A DNA stretch of 7,988 nt from an uncultured bacterium (lineage in GTDB: Bacteria > Bacteroidota > Ignavibacteria > Ignavibacteriales > Melioribacteraceae), in contig CALDDL010000132.1 of the NCBI GenBank assembly GCA_937936675.1, positions 1 through 7,988 on the forward strand, given 5' to 3'. The notes beneath the pieces are model-generated. The model was not told the origin of the DNA. It made no database searches and saw only the letters and a list, made by a program, of their open reading frames with translations. How positions within the stretch are numbered: the first letter of the stretch is position 1; every line of letters begins with the position of its first letter. Made by a program: the position numbers and the translations under genes. Shown one piece after another: positions 1 to 6,199 of the stretch.

Positions 1-7
1 CTCTCAT
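1..7 (-). CDS. Start of next late gene (5' fragment only)
   Basis: An ATG reads leftward off the window edge; only two codons and one base are visible, so no function can be given. The start is supported by a perfect AGGAGG at 14-19, six bases upstream of the ATG. This ribosome site overlaps the stop codon of the capsid gene (the stop reads into TAGGAGG), the same tight packing seen in the rest of this leftward head operon. In tailed phages the gene after the major capsid protein is often a head-tail connector or adaptor, but that is only position-based expectation. Confidence 0.5.
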
Positions 8-17
8 CTAAAACCTC

Positions 18-941
18 CTAAGTATTAGTATCACAAATAAGATAGCCCGCTTCGTTACCAACTACCTTTGGTACAAAAATGTCCGTGCTCCGTATTATCT
101 CTACCTTACCGTTCTCATCATAAGTATCCACTATCGGCATCCCTTTCTTCCTGAGTGTGTATCCGAATGACGGTTCATAATAACTCCTGCTCCCATTTTC
201 AGTCGGCTGCGGTACGTACCCTATTATCATATTATCTGTCCATATATCGGAGAAAATTCCTCCGTCATTCGCATATACCGCATCCCCAACAAGTAATTTA
301 TCGAATCCGAATAACTGCCTCAATATCTCTTCGCTTACAACTGCCCGTTCCGTATATTTTATTCTGTCCAATATCTTCGAGTGATTTTTTAATGCCTTAT
401 ATGTGGATGCTCCCATAATGCAGACATTCGGTCTTTTACCAATCTTGCTCCGCACCGCATCTATTGCCGAATCGATTATCAAAAATGGATTCGATACCTC
501 CTCATCGAATTTATTCCCGGTCGAAAGTGTGATCTTATTACCGGTAGGGAATGTGCTTAAGTTCTGAACCAATTCCGAAATCTGCTTCTCCAACCGGAGC
601 AAGATTCCATCGCTTACTACCGTTGCCGCATGGAGTTTCATCGGCGTGGCACTCTCCTCGATCTCCCTGTAATCCATCGGGTATTCTAAATCGTGCTCCG
701 TCAATACGAAATCGATCGTGCTCTGAAGTTCGGGACTGATCCTGTTCGATCTTGCTCTTATCGCCCGTTCGGTATTGTAGATTTTAAATGCTTCTTTTGT
801 GAATTGCGGAATTTTGCCCCCTTCTTGCTCCACTTCTATCACCGGGAATAGTTCCGTGCCGATTAATCTTGAATTCGTGTAGCCCCTTGCTATCTGAGTT
901 AATACCGGGTCCACAATCCTCCGTTTCGCTAATGTACTCAT
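18..941 (-). CDS. Major capsid protein (phage head)
   Basis: Putative major head subunit of a tailed phage, 307 aa, which would assemble the icosahedral shell around the scaffold. The protein resembles a capsid family I recall from many temperate phages: an N-terminal DPVLTQIARGYTN segment, then GGKIPQFTKEAF and YNTERAIRARSNRISPE, an EHDLEYPMDYREIEES helix at about residues 84-99, a RSKIGKRPNVCIMGASTYKALKNHP-type stretch around 165-190, and a C-terminal YEPSFGYTLRKKG followed by STDIFVPKVVGNEAGYLI. These are landmarks of HK97-fold/gpE-like capsid proteins in my recollection; I could not run a profile search. The start at 941 has an AGGAGG (952-957) ten bases upstream, located inside a 13-codon mini-ORF whose stop overlaps this ATG. 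It is the last complete gene of the leftward head operon. Length is normal for the family. Confidence 0.82.
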   Translation of the reverse strand: MSTLAKRRIVDPVLTQIARGYTNSRLIGTELFPVIEVEQEGGKIPQFTKEAFKIYNTERAIRARSNRISPELQSTIDFVLTEHDLEYPMDYREIEESATPMKLHAATVVSDGILLRLEKQISELVQNLSTFPTGNKITLSTGNKFDEEVSNPFLIIDSAIDAVRSKIGKRPNVCIMGASTYKALKNHSKILDRIKYTERAVVSEEILRQLFGFDKLLVGDAVYANDGGIFSDIWTDNMIIGYVPQPTENGSRSYYEPSFGYTLRKKGMPIVDTYDENGKVEIIRSTDIFVPKVVGNEAGYLICDTNT

Positions 942-979
942 TTAGATCTTTCCTCCTCTCTTAATGCTAATTTATTCAT
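938..979 (-). CDS. 13-codon mini-ORF overlapping the capsid start (possible coupling leader)
   Basis: A tiny reading frame, MNKLALREEERSK, lies between the 38-aa ORF and the capsid gene. Its ATG overlaps the stop of the preceding ORF (ATGAATAA) and its own TGA overlaps the ATG of the capsid gene (ATGA). A GGAGG sits eight bases before its start, and its own codons for REEE form the Shine-Dalgarno site of the capsid gene. This is what a translational-coupling leader would look like: ribosomes finishing here would be placed on the capsid start. The peptide itself may have no function. Alternatively the frame is an accident of purine-rich spacer DNA; the double overlap plus its own ribosome site is the argument against this. 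Confidence 0.4.
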   Translation of the reverse strand: MNKLALREEERSK

Positions 980-1088
980 CGTCTCTTCCTCCGTTAAAAA
1001 TATTTTCGTTTTCATCTTCACCCGGCTCCGCAATAATTTCCGGCATAATCTTAATTACCACTCTCTTGTAAAATACGCGGTTTGTCAT
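972..1088 (-). CDS. Small 38-aa protein in the head operon, function unknown
   Basis: This short frame fills the gap between scaffold and capsid genes. The protein begins MTNRVFYKRVVIKIMPEI and ends in an acidic tail (EPGEDENENIF then NGGRDDE). Its ATG overlaps the TGA of the scaffold gene (ATGA at 1085-1088), and a GGAGGA lies directly upstream inside the scaffold's last codons. A basic beta-prone first half followed by an acidic, disordered second half is all that can be seen; I do not recognise a family. Gene packing and the ribosome site make real translation likely. Small proteins between scaffold and capsid genes in tailed phages are sometimes head decoration or assembly factors, but nothing in the sequence shows this. 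Confidence 0.6.
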   Translation of the reverse strand: MTNRVFYKRVVIKIMPEIIAEPGEDENENIFNGGRDDE

Positions 1089-2092
1089 CTCCTCCTTGCC
1101 TCCGCTGTTATTTCTAAAATCGCTCTGATATACGGTATCCCTTTTTCTTTCGAGAGTGCAATCCCTCTGCGGTGAAGTTTAAGTGCCTCCTGATCGGTCT
1201 CGTAATGCATGAAATCATCTTCCGGATCGATGAATTTTTCTTCCTCCTTTTTTACCGCCTCGTTAAATAGTTTCACTTCAGGTATCGATTCAATAAGTGC
1301 CACGAGTAATGCAGTCGCTTTTCCGATTCCATTATCACTGATTTTGCAATCAGCATTAATTAAGTCAATCAATGGAAGTAATTTTTCCTTAATCGCCGGT
1401 ACGGTCTTTCCTTTACTGATTCTCTCATCCAATAATGCTTCAATTGCTTTGCAATCGAGCCAAATATGCGGTGTAGGGGAAGCACCAACACCGGCAACAG
1501 AAGATTCCGCCTCGGAGGTAGGCGAAGCACCTACAGGTGAGTGAGTTTGTGAGTGGGAACTTGATATCGGGTCATTATATCCGCTCCCTTCCGCTGCTGT
1601 TGTTCCGTTTCCTCCTGCTATCGGTGCTTCTTTTGTTTGTGGTGATTCGGTGTGTGTTGCTGCTGCTGAATTTACTACTGTCATTGAGGGTGTTTCCGTA
1701 GGTCTAATTTTCCCGCTACCTCCGCTCAGTTCGGAATACGATTCGGTCAAAAGGGAATTCTCGTCATTTATCAATTCATCCAATCGAGTTCGATCTTCTC
1801 TATCCAATTTCCCAGACCGATTAACACCAATCTCTCCAATCCCTTTCCCCGATTTGCCATATCCAATATCTCCAATCGATTTTTCTAAACACTCATTTCC
1901 TTTACTTCCGGCACATTTCATCGATATACCATTCCCATCATTATTATCGGAGAATCTTCCGGAACTTCCAAAACCAATTGTCTCAGAATCTTTCCCCGAT
2001 TTCCCAAAATCAGTATCGGATTTTTCCGTTTTCCGCCCGCCTTTTACTCCCGTTAATATCCTCTCTACACTCCCTAATAAATCATATTCCAT
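1085..2092 (-). CDS. Putative capsid scaffold / head assembly protein with low-complexity N-terminus
   Basis: A 335-aa protein encoded directly before the capsid gene, the usual place for a scaffold or scaffold-protease. Residues about 15-105 are Gly/Ser/Asp/Lys-rich with repeated units of the type IGxGKSGK and GSSGRF. Residues about 115-205 are a Ser/Thr/Pro/Gly/Ala linker containing two VGASPT copies. The remaining ~125 residues form a charged, helical domain ending in LKLHRRGIALSKEKGIPYIRAILEIT. That last segment resembles the C-terminal helix pair common to phage scaffold and head-protease proteins (pattern LHxxAxxLxxxKGIxYxxAL). I see no clear protease Ser/His motif, so scaffold is preferred over protease. 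The start at 2092 has AAGGAGG four bases upstream (2097-2103). First gene of the leftward head operon; its stop overlaps the next ATG. The function call rests mostly on position and the C-terminal motif. Confidence 0.55.
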   Translation of the reverse strand: MEYDLLGSVERILTGVKGGRKTEKSDTDFGKSGKDSETIGFGSSGRFSDNNDGNGISMKCAGSKGNECLEKSIGDIGYGKSGKGIGEIGVNRSGKLDREDRTRLDELINDENSLLTESYSELSGGSGKIRPTETPSMTVVNSAAATHTESPQTKEAPIAGGNGTTAAEGSGYNDPISSSHSQTHSPVGASPTSEAESSVAGVGASPTPHIWLDCKAIEALLDERISKGKTVPAIKEKLLPLIDLINADCKISDNGIGKATALLVALIESIPEVKLFNEAVKKEEEKFIDPEDDFMHYETDQEALKLHRRGIALSKEKGIPYIRAILEITAEARRR

Positions 2093-2203
2093 ACAACCTC
2101 CTTATAAAAAAATAATATTTACACGTGAATATGTATATAAATTTAATTATATTAGCAAGAAAAATAATAGGATACACTTATAAGTGCAAGGGAGTGCAAA
2201 GAA
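2093..2203. promoter_or_regulatory. Divergent control region between scaffold (leftward) and terminase (rightward) genes
   Basis: This 111-bp AT-rich gap must hold promoters for both late modules. For the rightward direction, TTTACA (2118-2123) and TTTAAT (2142-2147) are separated by 18 bases, each one mismatch from the sigma-70 consensus. For the leftward direction a perfect TATAAT lies on the minus strand at 2146-2151, overlapping the rightward -10, but no good -35 is present, which suggests an activator. A perfect 12-bp palindrome, CACTTATAAGTG, lies at 2175-2186, upstream of the leftward -10 and downstream of the rightward start region, where a regulator could act on both. Promoter assignments are by eye. 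Confidence 0.5.
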
Positions 2204-2210
2204 ATGCAGT
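2181..2210 (+). repeat. 10-bp-phased TGCA repeats over the terminase ribosome site and start codon
   Basis: TGCA occurs at 2185, 2195 and 2205, exactly ten bases apart; the first two are in the longer word AGTGCAA. The block covers the Shine-Dalgarno AAGGGAG (2188-2194) and the ATG at 2204. Very similar repeats with the same spacing lie upstream of the small HTH gene at 6200-6239. One-helical-turn phasing suggests operator half-sites on one DNA face. The purine-rich part could partly be explained by ribosome-site needs. Confidence 0.45.
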
Positions 2211-3502
2211 TAAAATTTCGATTTCCGGACGAGGAAATCAAAATCGATTATCACCCGAATCAAAAAAAGATCTTTTTTGAGAGTGACGCACGCTTCAAAA
2301 TCATTGCTAAAGGGAGACGTTTCGGCTTCACTCGCGGTCTCGCTAATTTCGTTATCGATAAAATGTATAACGAATCCCTATCACCAATCCTATGGGTCGA
2401 TACCACATACTCAAATATCCAACGTTATTTTGATCGCTACTTTTTCCCGCTCCTCAAACCGATCGATAAAAATCAATGGTTCTTTAATCGCACACGTACC
2501 GAGCTCAAACTCAATGACACCGTATGCGATTTCAGAAGCGCCGACCGTCCCGAAAATCTCGAAGGTTTCGGATATCGATTGATCATCCTTAATGAAGCCG
2601 GCATCATTCTCAATGATTCCTCACTCTGGAATGAATCGATCCGTCCAATGGCTCTCGATTATCAAGCATCGGTTATCATCGGCGGCACTCCAAAAGGTAA
2701 AAGAAATAAAAAAGGGGAGCAGCATCTTTTCTTTGAACTTTTTTCACGCGGCAATTCAGGCGAACCAAATTGGCTCTCATATAATTTCTCTTCCTACGAT
2801 AACCCACTTATCCTTAAATCGGAAATCGATGACCTCGCAAAAGAAATTTCTCCCGCTCTCCGCGATCAAGAAATATTCGGAAAATTTATCGATTCAAATA
2901 CCACCGCTATACTTAAACGCGAATGGTGGAAATTCAAAAACTGCTCCGATATCAAACCCGATAATATCATTCGCATTATCCAATCGTGGGATACCGCTTT
3001 CAAAAAATCGGAGGAAAACGATTTCTCCGTCTGCACCACTTGGTTCATAATGAATGATTATTATTTCCTCGCCGATCTCTGGAGGGGAAGAGTCGAATTT
3101 CCCGATCTCAAAAGAAAGTTTATCGAACTCTATGAAAAATTCCATCCGTCCGAAGTGCTTATCGAAGATAAAGCCAGCGGAATCTCACTCATTCAAGAAC
3201 TCGAATCGGGCACTCGAATTCCCGTGAAGAAAATTAAGATCGATTCCGATAAAGTCAGCCGATGCCATTCGATCACTCCACTCATCGAAGCAGGAAAAGT
3301 TTTTATCGATAATCTCGCCGATTGGAAAAATGATTTTATCGATGAATGCGAATCATTCCCCGAAGGGCAGTTCGATGACCGTGTCGATTCAGTTACTCAA
3401 TTCCTTAATTACGCACGTGTAATTCAATTCCGCTATGAACTTAAAGACCTCGTCCGCACTAAACGTTATATCCCCGATCGATACAAAAATTTTAGAATAT
3501 AA
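2204..3502 (+). CDS. Terminase large subunit (packaging ATPase-nuclease)
   Basis: This 432-aa protein is the motor that cuts and translocates phage DNA into the prohead through the portal. The N-terminal ATPase domain shows a P-loop at residues 36-45 (KGRRFGFTRG), Walker B with the catalytic carboxylate at 126-131 (LIILNE), and a coupling motif GGTPKGK at 160-166. The C-terminal RNase H-like nuclease shows SWDTA (Asp263), VLIEDKASG (Glu321/Asp322) and QFDDRVDS (Asp391/392/395), the three acidic clusters of the metal site. The P-loop lacks the usual GKT lysine (it reads GFT); a lysine at its start may substitute, as described for lambda gpA. The start at 2204 has AAGGGAG nine bases upstream. 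The portal gene follows after 12 bases in the same direction. Length is normal. No small terminase gene lies upstream, where one would usually expect it. Confidence 0.93.
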   Translation: MQLKFRFPDEEIKIDYHPNQKKIFFESDARFKIIAKGRRFGFTRGLANFVIDKMYNESLSPILWVDTTYSNIQRYFDRYFFPLLKPIDKNQWFFNRTRTELKLNDTVCDFRSADRPENLEGFGYRLIILNEAGIILNDSSLWNESIRPMALDYQASVIIGGTPKGKRNKKGEQHLFFELFSRGNSGEPNWLSYNFSSYDNPLILKSEIDDLAKEISPALRDQEIFGKFIDSNTTAILKREWWKFKNCSDIKPDNIIRIIQSWDTAFKKSEENDFSVCTTWFIMNDYYFLADLWRGRVEFPDLKRKFIELYEKFHPSEVLIEDKASGISLIQELESGTRIPVKKIKIDSDKVSRCHSITPLIEAGKVFIDNLADWKNDFIDECESFPEGQFDDRVDSVTQFLNYARVIQFRYELKDLVRTKRYIPDRYKNFRI

Positions 3503-3514
3503 AAGGAAAATAAA

Positions 3515-4684
3515 ATGCCACTCAAAAATCAATCCGCTAATTACCCGGTATTAACAAGCGTTTATATCACTCGCGAAAAATATTCACCGTATAATTCCAC
3601 ATTCGGATATCTACCCGATCCCGATAAAATCCTAAAGAATAATAATTACGATTACACGATTCTACGCGATGTGATGAACGATCCTCACGTGATGGCTGCC
3701 GCTCAGCAGCGCAAAATGCAGGTGCTTCAAATGGGTTGGGAGCTTGAATACGATTTTTCTCGAAAAATTAAAAATGAAGTTTTCTCTTTCCTCGATTCAT
3801 TGGAGATTCAGCGAATTATCTCTTCAGTTCTCGATTCTCTTTTTTTCGGTTTTTCCGTCAGCGAAATCTATTGGAAAATAATTAATAAAAAATTCGTGCC
3901 CTTTGATCTGATCGATAAACCGCAGGATTATTTCCTCTTCGATAATAATAATAATCTCAAACTCCGTCCCTTCGCCTCGGGCATTTATCATTTCGGTGCG
4001 GGAATTGATCTGCCCGATTATAAATTTATTCTTTCACAAAATAAACCGACTTTCGATAATCCTTACGGTGAAAAATTATTAAGCAGATGCTTTTGGAATG
4101 TCTCGTTCAAGCGCGCCGTTATTGAGTATTGGCAGCTCCTCACCGAACGCTACGGCGTTCCATTCCTCGTTGGGCGTTATCCATCAGCCGCTTCCGAAGA
4201 AGAAAAAAATTCGATGCTCGATCAACTCTATTCGATGATCGAAAATAATATCGCCCTATTAAAAGAGGGGAATCAAGTGGAATTTCTTTCTAATTCCAAA
4301 AATGATGTCGGCGGTCTCTTCGATCATCTTATCTCTTTCCATAATCGAGAAATTTCTAAAGCAATTTTATCCGTTACGGCAACCGTGGAGGTACAGCAAT
4401 ACGGCAACTATAAAACTTCCCAAGTTCATAAAGAGATGCTCGAGTATCTCGGTATCGCCGATAAAAAGCTCGTGGAGAAAGCTCTTAATAAACTTATCGA
4501 GTTCTATGTTCAATTAAATTATGGAGATATCCCTCAGCCAAAATTAAGGCTTTTAAAAAAGGAATCAATTATCGAAGAAAGCTCCGAGCGTGACGTTAAG
4601 CTTACTCAAATGGGTATCAAATTCACTAAAGATTATTTCATCAAACGCTATAATCTTTCAGAAGGAGATTTTACTTTAGCATAA
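3515..4684 (+). CDS. Portal protein, DUF935 / Mu gp29-like
   Basis: Putative portal, forming the dodecameric ring at one head vertex through which DNA enters and leaves. The 389-aa protein resembles the DUF935 family (Mu gp29 type): an N-terminal region ending in YTILRDVMNDPHVMAAAQQRK, the canonical segment containing D-x-H-V and a following helix, then QVLQMGWELEY, a FGFSVSEIYW segment around residues 111-120, PYGEKLLSRCFW near 183-194, and ERYGVPFLVGRYP near 209-221, the typical ryGiP motif of this family. The later part carries the helical TATVEVQQYGNYKTSQVH stretch. AAGGA lies seven bases before the ATG. Usually a head-morphogenesis gene follows a DUF935 portal, but here the rightward unit ends and meets the leftward replication operon. 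The assignment is from remembered motifs; alternatives outside portal are unlikely next to terminase. Confidence 0.88.
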   Translation: MPLKNQSANYPVLTSVYITREKYSPYNSTFGYLPDPDKILKNNNYDYTILRDVMNDPHVMAAAQQRKMQVLQMGWELEYDFSRKIKNEVFSFLDSLEIQRIISSVLDSLFFGFSVSEIYWKIINKKFVPFDLIDKPQDYFLFDNNNNLKLRPFASGIYHFGAGIDLPDYKFILSQNKPTFDNPYGEKLLSRCFWNVSFKRAVIEYWQLLTERYGVPFLVGRYPSAASEEEKNSMLDQLYSMIENNIALLKEGNQVEFLSNSKNDVGGLFDHLISFHNREISKAILSVTATVEVQQYGNYKTSQVHKEMLEYLGIADKKLVEKALNKLIEFYVQLNYGDIPQPKLRLLKKESIIEESSERDVKLTQMGIKFTKDYFIKRYNLSEGDFTLA

Positions 4685-4695
4685 TTTACGTCTGA

Positions 4696-4710
4696 TATGA
4701 TTCAATCATA
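4696..4710. terminator. Short palindrome in the convergent junction (weak terminator candidate)
   Basis: TATGATTCAATCATA is a perfect 7-bp inverted repeat around one central base, located 12 bases after the portal stop and 24 bases before the end of the leftward dnaC-like gene. Its position between converging genes fits a bidirectional transcription stop. It has low GC content, an implausibly small loop and no T-tract, so it is a poor intrinsic terminator; it could equally be a protein-binding dyad. Nothing else is seen in the 49-bp junction. Confidence 0.25.
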
Positions 4711-4733
4711 CCGCAATTAATTTCGAGCGCACT

Positions 4734-5441
4734 TTACTGATTACGCTCTTTATTAATGCGGTGATCAATATCATCAAGATGAATTATCATGCCCTCCGCT
4801 AATCGAGATGCAATCCCGGGAATAATTTTATTGATCTCCACTATCGATCGATTCGATGTGATTATCATTGGCTTCCTCCCGGTATAAAATTCATCTATCA
4901 ACATATAAAAATAGTGCTTCACGCTATCGGTAAAATTCTCCATACCAAAATCATCTAACGCAATGCAATCATAATTCATAAGCGAATTAATATAATCCAT
5001 TTTCGATTTCGCCTCATATCCTGCATAACTTGATATTTCTGTTGTGTAATGAAATGACTTCAGGAATAATGCTTTAGCCGGTCGGAATTGCCATTGACCG
5101 TTCTCGAAAAACTCTCGATTACGTTCCGCTTCCTCTTTCATTCCCTTAATCATTTCGTAATACTCAATCATATCACGCAGTTGTCTTTCTTTTTCTGCAA
5201 GGACATTTTTTGGATACCGGACAGGATGGAGCGATTTTAATATCGATACTGTCAGATGCGTCTTGCCGCAGCCCGGCTTTCCATAGAGATATAAAAATCC
5301 CTCCGGATTAGATGAATACTCTTTTGAAATTTCATAAACTTTTTTATTTCGCTTATTGATAACGAAATTTTCAAAGCTCATATTTCTATGAAGGGGAGTC
5401 AGACCTACTTTCGATAATAATCCGGGATATATCCGAACCAT
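4734..5441 (-). CDS. DnaC/IstB-type helicase loader (AAA+ ATPase)
   Basis: A 235-aa AAA+ ATPase likely to load the host replicative helicase at the phage origin. Visible motifs: N-terminal GLTPLHRN followed by SFENF (the GIPxxxxxxxFENF signature of phage DnaC proteins), Walker A GKPGCGKT at 54-61, Walker B CIALDDFG at 159-166, sensor-1 IITSN ending at Asn197, and a GIASRLAEG arginine segment near 209-217. Between Walker A and B, residues ~80-125 form a highly charged, helical stretch longer than in ordinary DnaC. The start at 5441 is preferred because the upstream signature residues belong to the family and AAGGAG lies a dozen bases before it. This makes the gene overlap the preceding replication gene by 56 bases in another frame. 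An IstB transposition helper is less likely, as no transposase is nearby. Last gene of the leftward early operon. Confidence 0.87.
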   Translation of the reverse strand: MVRIYPGLLSKVGLTPLHRNMSFENFVINKRNKKVYEISKEYSSNPEGFLYLYGKPGCGKTHLTVSILKSLHPVRYPKNVLAEKERQLRDMIEYYEMIKGMKEEAERNREFFENGQWQFRPAKALFLKSFHYTTEISSYAGYEAKSKMDYINSLMNYDCIALDDFGMENFTDSVKHYFYMLIDEFYTGRKPMIITSNRSIVEINKIIPGIASRLAEGMIIHLDDIDHRINKERNQ

Positions 5442-5970
5442 TCTTCGATCCTCTCCTTTCTTCTCTCACACTCTTTTCTTTTCTCTTATCTTCTCTTCTC
5501 TTATCTTCTATTCTATTATCTTCTCTTCTCTTATGTGTAGTTTCGGAAGCAGAAATTTTATTTTTTTCGATATTTTTCTTTTTTCTGCCGCCGAAATTAC
5601 TTCCGGTTTCGTATTGCATTCTCCCTTTAAGCCGCTTCTCCATTAATGGCTCCATCCGCTTTTTTAATCCTTCCGAATAGATAGTTCCATTATTCCGTTT
5701 CAATATCGCCACTTCCGGATTAATGCAATCCTCAATTATATCATTGAATCGATCTGCTTCGATACCGAACCTTTTTGCCAATGCATTCAATGTTATCGCA
5801 TTGTAATGAAGCTCGAAATTATTCGATCTCGTTAATGCTTCTAACATCTTAAAATAAAATGCATATCCCTCGATTCCATATTTCGATTCGAGATATAATA
5901 TTTTTTCATCACTGCTTGCATCTGCTTCATGAAAAAAAAAGACAGCGTTCATCTTAATCGGCCTGCCCAT
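5386..5970 (-). CDS. DUF4373 (Lin1244/Lin1753-like) phage replication protein
   Basis: Probable replisome organizer or initiator, 194 aa. The first ~110 residues match my recollection of the Lin1244/Lin1753 N-terminal domain: FFFHEADASSDEKI, then YGIEGYAFYFKMLEAL, an FGIEADRFNDIIEDC helical stretch, and IYSEGLKKRMEP. This is a winged-helix-like, DnaD-type replication domain often encoded with DnaC. The tail is lysine/arginine/glutamate-rich (KRREDNRIEDK, KRREDKRKEK), a repetitive tract common in this family, encoded by a nearly pure purine strand. An ATG at 5982 is in frame, but the ATG at 5970 is chosen because the GGAGG sits five bases before it and the 5982 ATG has no ribosome site. A run of nine T in the coding strand encodes FFF near residue 11. 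Its end overlaps the helicase loader by 56 bases. Gap to the upstream HTH gene is 18 bases. Confidence 0.83.
   Translation of the reverse strand: MGRPIKMNAVFFFHEADASSDEKILYLESKYGIEGYAFYFKMLEALTRSNNFELHYNAITLNALAKRFGIEADRFNDIIEDCINPEVAILKRNNGTIYSEGLKKRMEPLMEKRLKGRMQYETGSNFGGRKKKNIEKNKISASETTHKRREDNRIEDKRREDKRKEKSVREERRGSKNGSDISRIIIESRSDSPS
5451..5534. repeat. Polypyrimidine/polypurine tract with 19-bp direct repeat
   Basis: The plus strand is almost pure C/T here. The 19-mer TTATCTTCTCTTCTCTTAT occurs at 5486-5504 and again at 5516-5534, a 30-bp (ten-codon) period that keeps the reading frame of the DUF4373 tail (repeated RREDKR-like units). It also supplies the AAGGAG ribosome site of the dnaC-like gene. 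Such tracts change length by replication slippage and can form triplex DNA; here they lie in a tolerant, disordered protein tail. Confidence 0.75.
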
Positions 5971-5988
5971 CGTATCCTCCATAATTAA

Positions 5989-6186
5989 TTAAATTTTTCT
6001 TGTCCTTTGCTCGGCGATAAATCTGTTGATATCATCGGTACTGACTTTGGTAAACTTATAACCGGGTATTACTATTACAGGAATAAGGTTCTCTTTGATT
6101 AATTCTGCTAATTTGTTTCTGCTTAATCCTACTTCTTGAGCAGCTCGTTTAATAGAGAGTAATTTCGGAACAGAATTTTCTTCCAT
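5989..6186 (-). CDS. Small excisionase-like helix-turn-helix DNA-binding protein
   Basis: A 65-aa protein consisting of one winged-helix domain of the MerR/excisionase (HTH_17) type: LLSIKRAAQEVGLSRNKLAELIKENLIPVI is the helix-turn-helix (residues ~9-38), then the wing GYKFTKVSTDDINRFI. It should bind DNA and either direct excision or control the early promoter. The ATG at 6186 is chosen because AAAGGAG lies just upstream; an in-frame GTG at 6216 would give ten extra residues but has no ribosome site. It is the first gene of the leftward early operon and is divergent from the repressor, the position of a Cro-like or Ner-like antirepressor. Four 10-bp-phased repeats sit in its leader and may be its own operator. 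No integrase lies nearby, so a purely regulatory role is as likely as excision. Confidence 0.8.
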   Translation of the reverse strand: MEENSVPKLLSIKRAAQEVGLSRNKLAELIKENLIPVIVIPGYKFTKVSTDDINRFIAEQRTRKI

Positions 6187-6199
6187 CTTATCTCCTTTA

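Noticed and set aside
1209..1544. 111-codon rightward open frame
   Set aside because: Antisense shadow of the scaffold C-terminal half, with no ribosome site and no recognisable features.
1650..2183. 177-codon rightward open frame opposite the scaffold gene
   Set aside because: It is the antisense of a repetitive, low-complexity region that happens to lack stops; it is Ser/Pro/Phe-rich without any motif and would read across the divergent promoter region.
2592..3050. 152-codon rightward frame and the leftward frames inside the terminase gene
   Set aside because: They overlap clear terminase catalytic motifs in another frame; protein composition is random-looking.
4685..4733. Strong bidirectional terminator
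   Set aside because: Only a weak AT-rich 7-bp dyad without a T-tract is present, so it is kept just as a low-confidence site.
4734..5441. IstB transposition helper of an insertion sequence
   Set aside because: No transposase or terminal inverted repeats are nearby, and the DUF4373 partner fits a phage helicase loader.
5451..5534. Possible CRISPR-like or tandem repeat array
   Set aside because: The repeats are short, low-complexity, in frame within a coding sequence and have no unique spacers.
5971..5982. Upstream ATG of the DUF4373 gene at 5982
   Set aside because: It has no ribosome site, whereas GGAGG between the two ATGs is ideally placed for the start at 5970.
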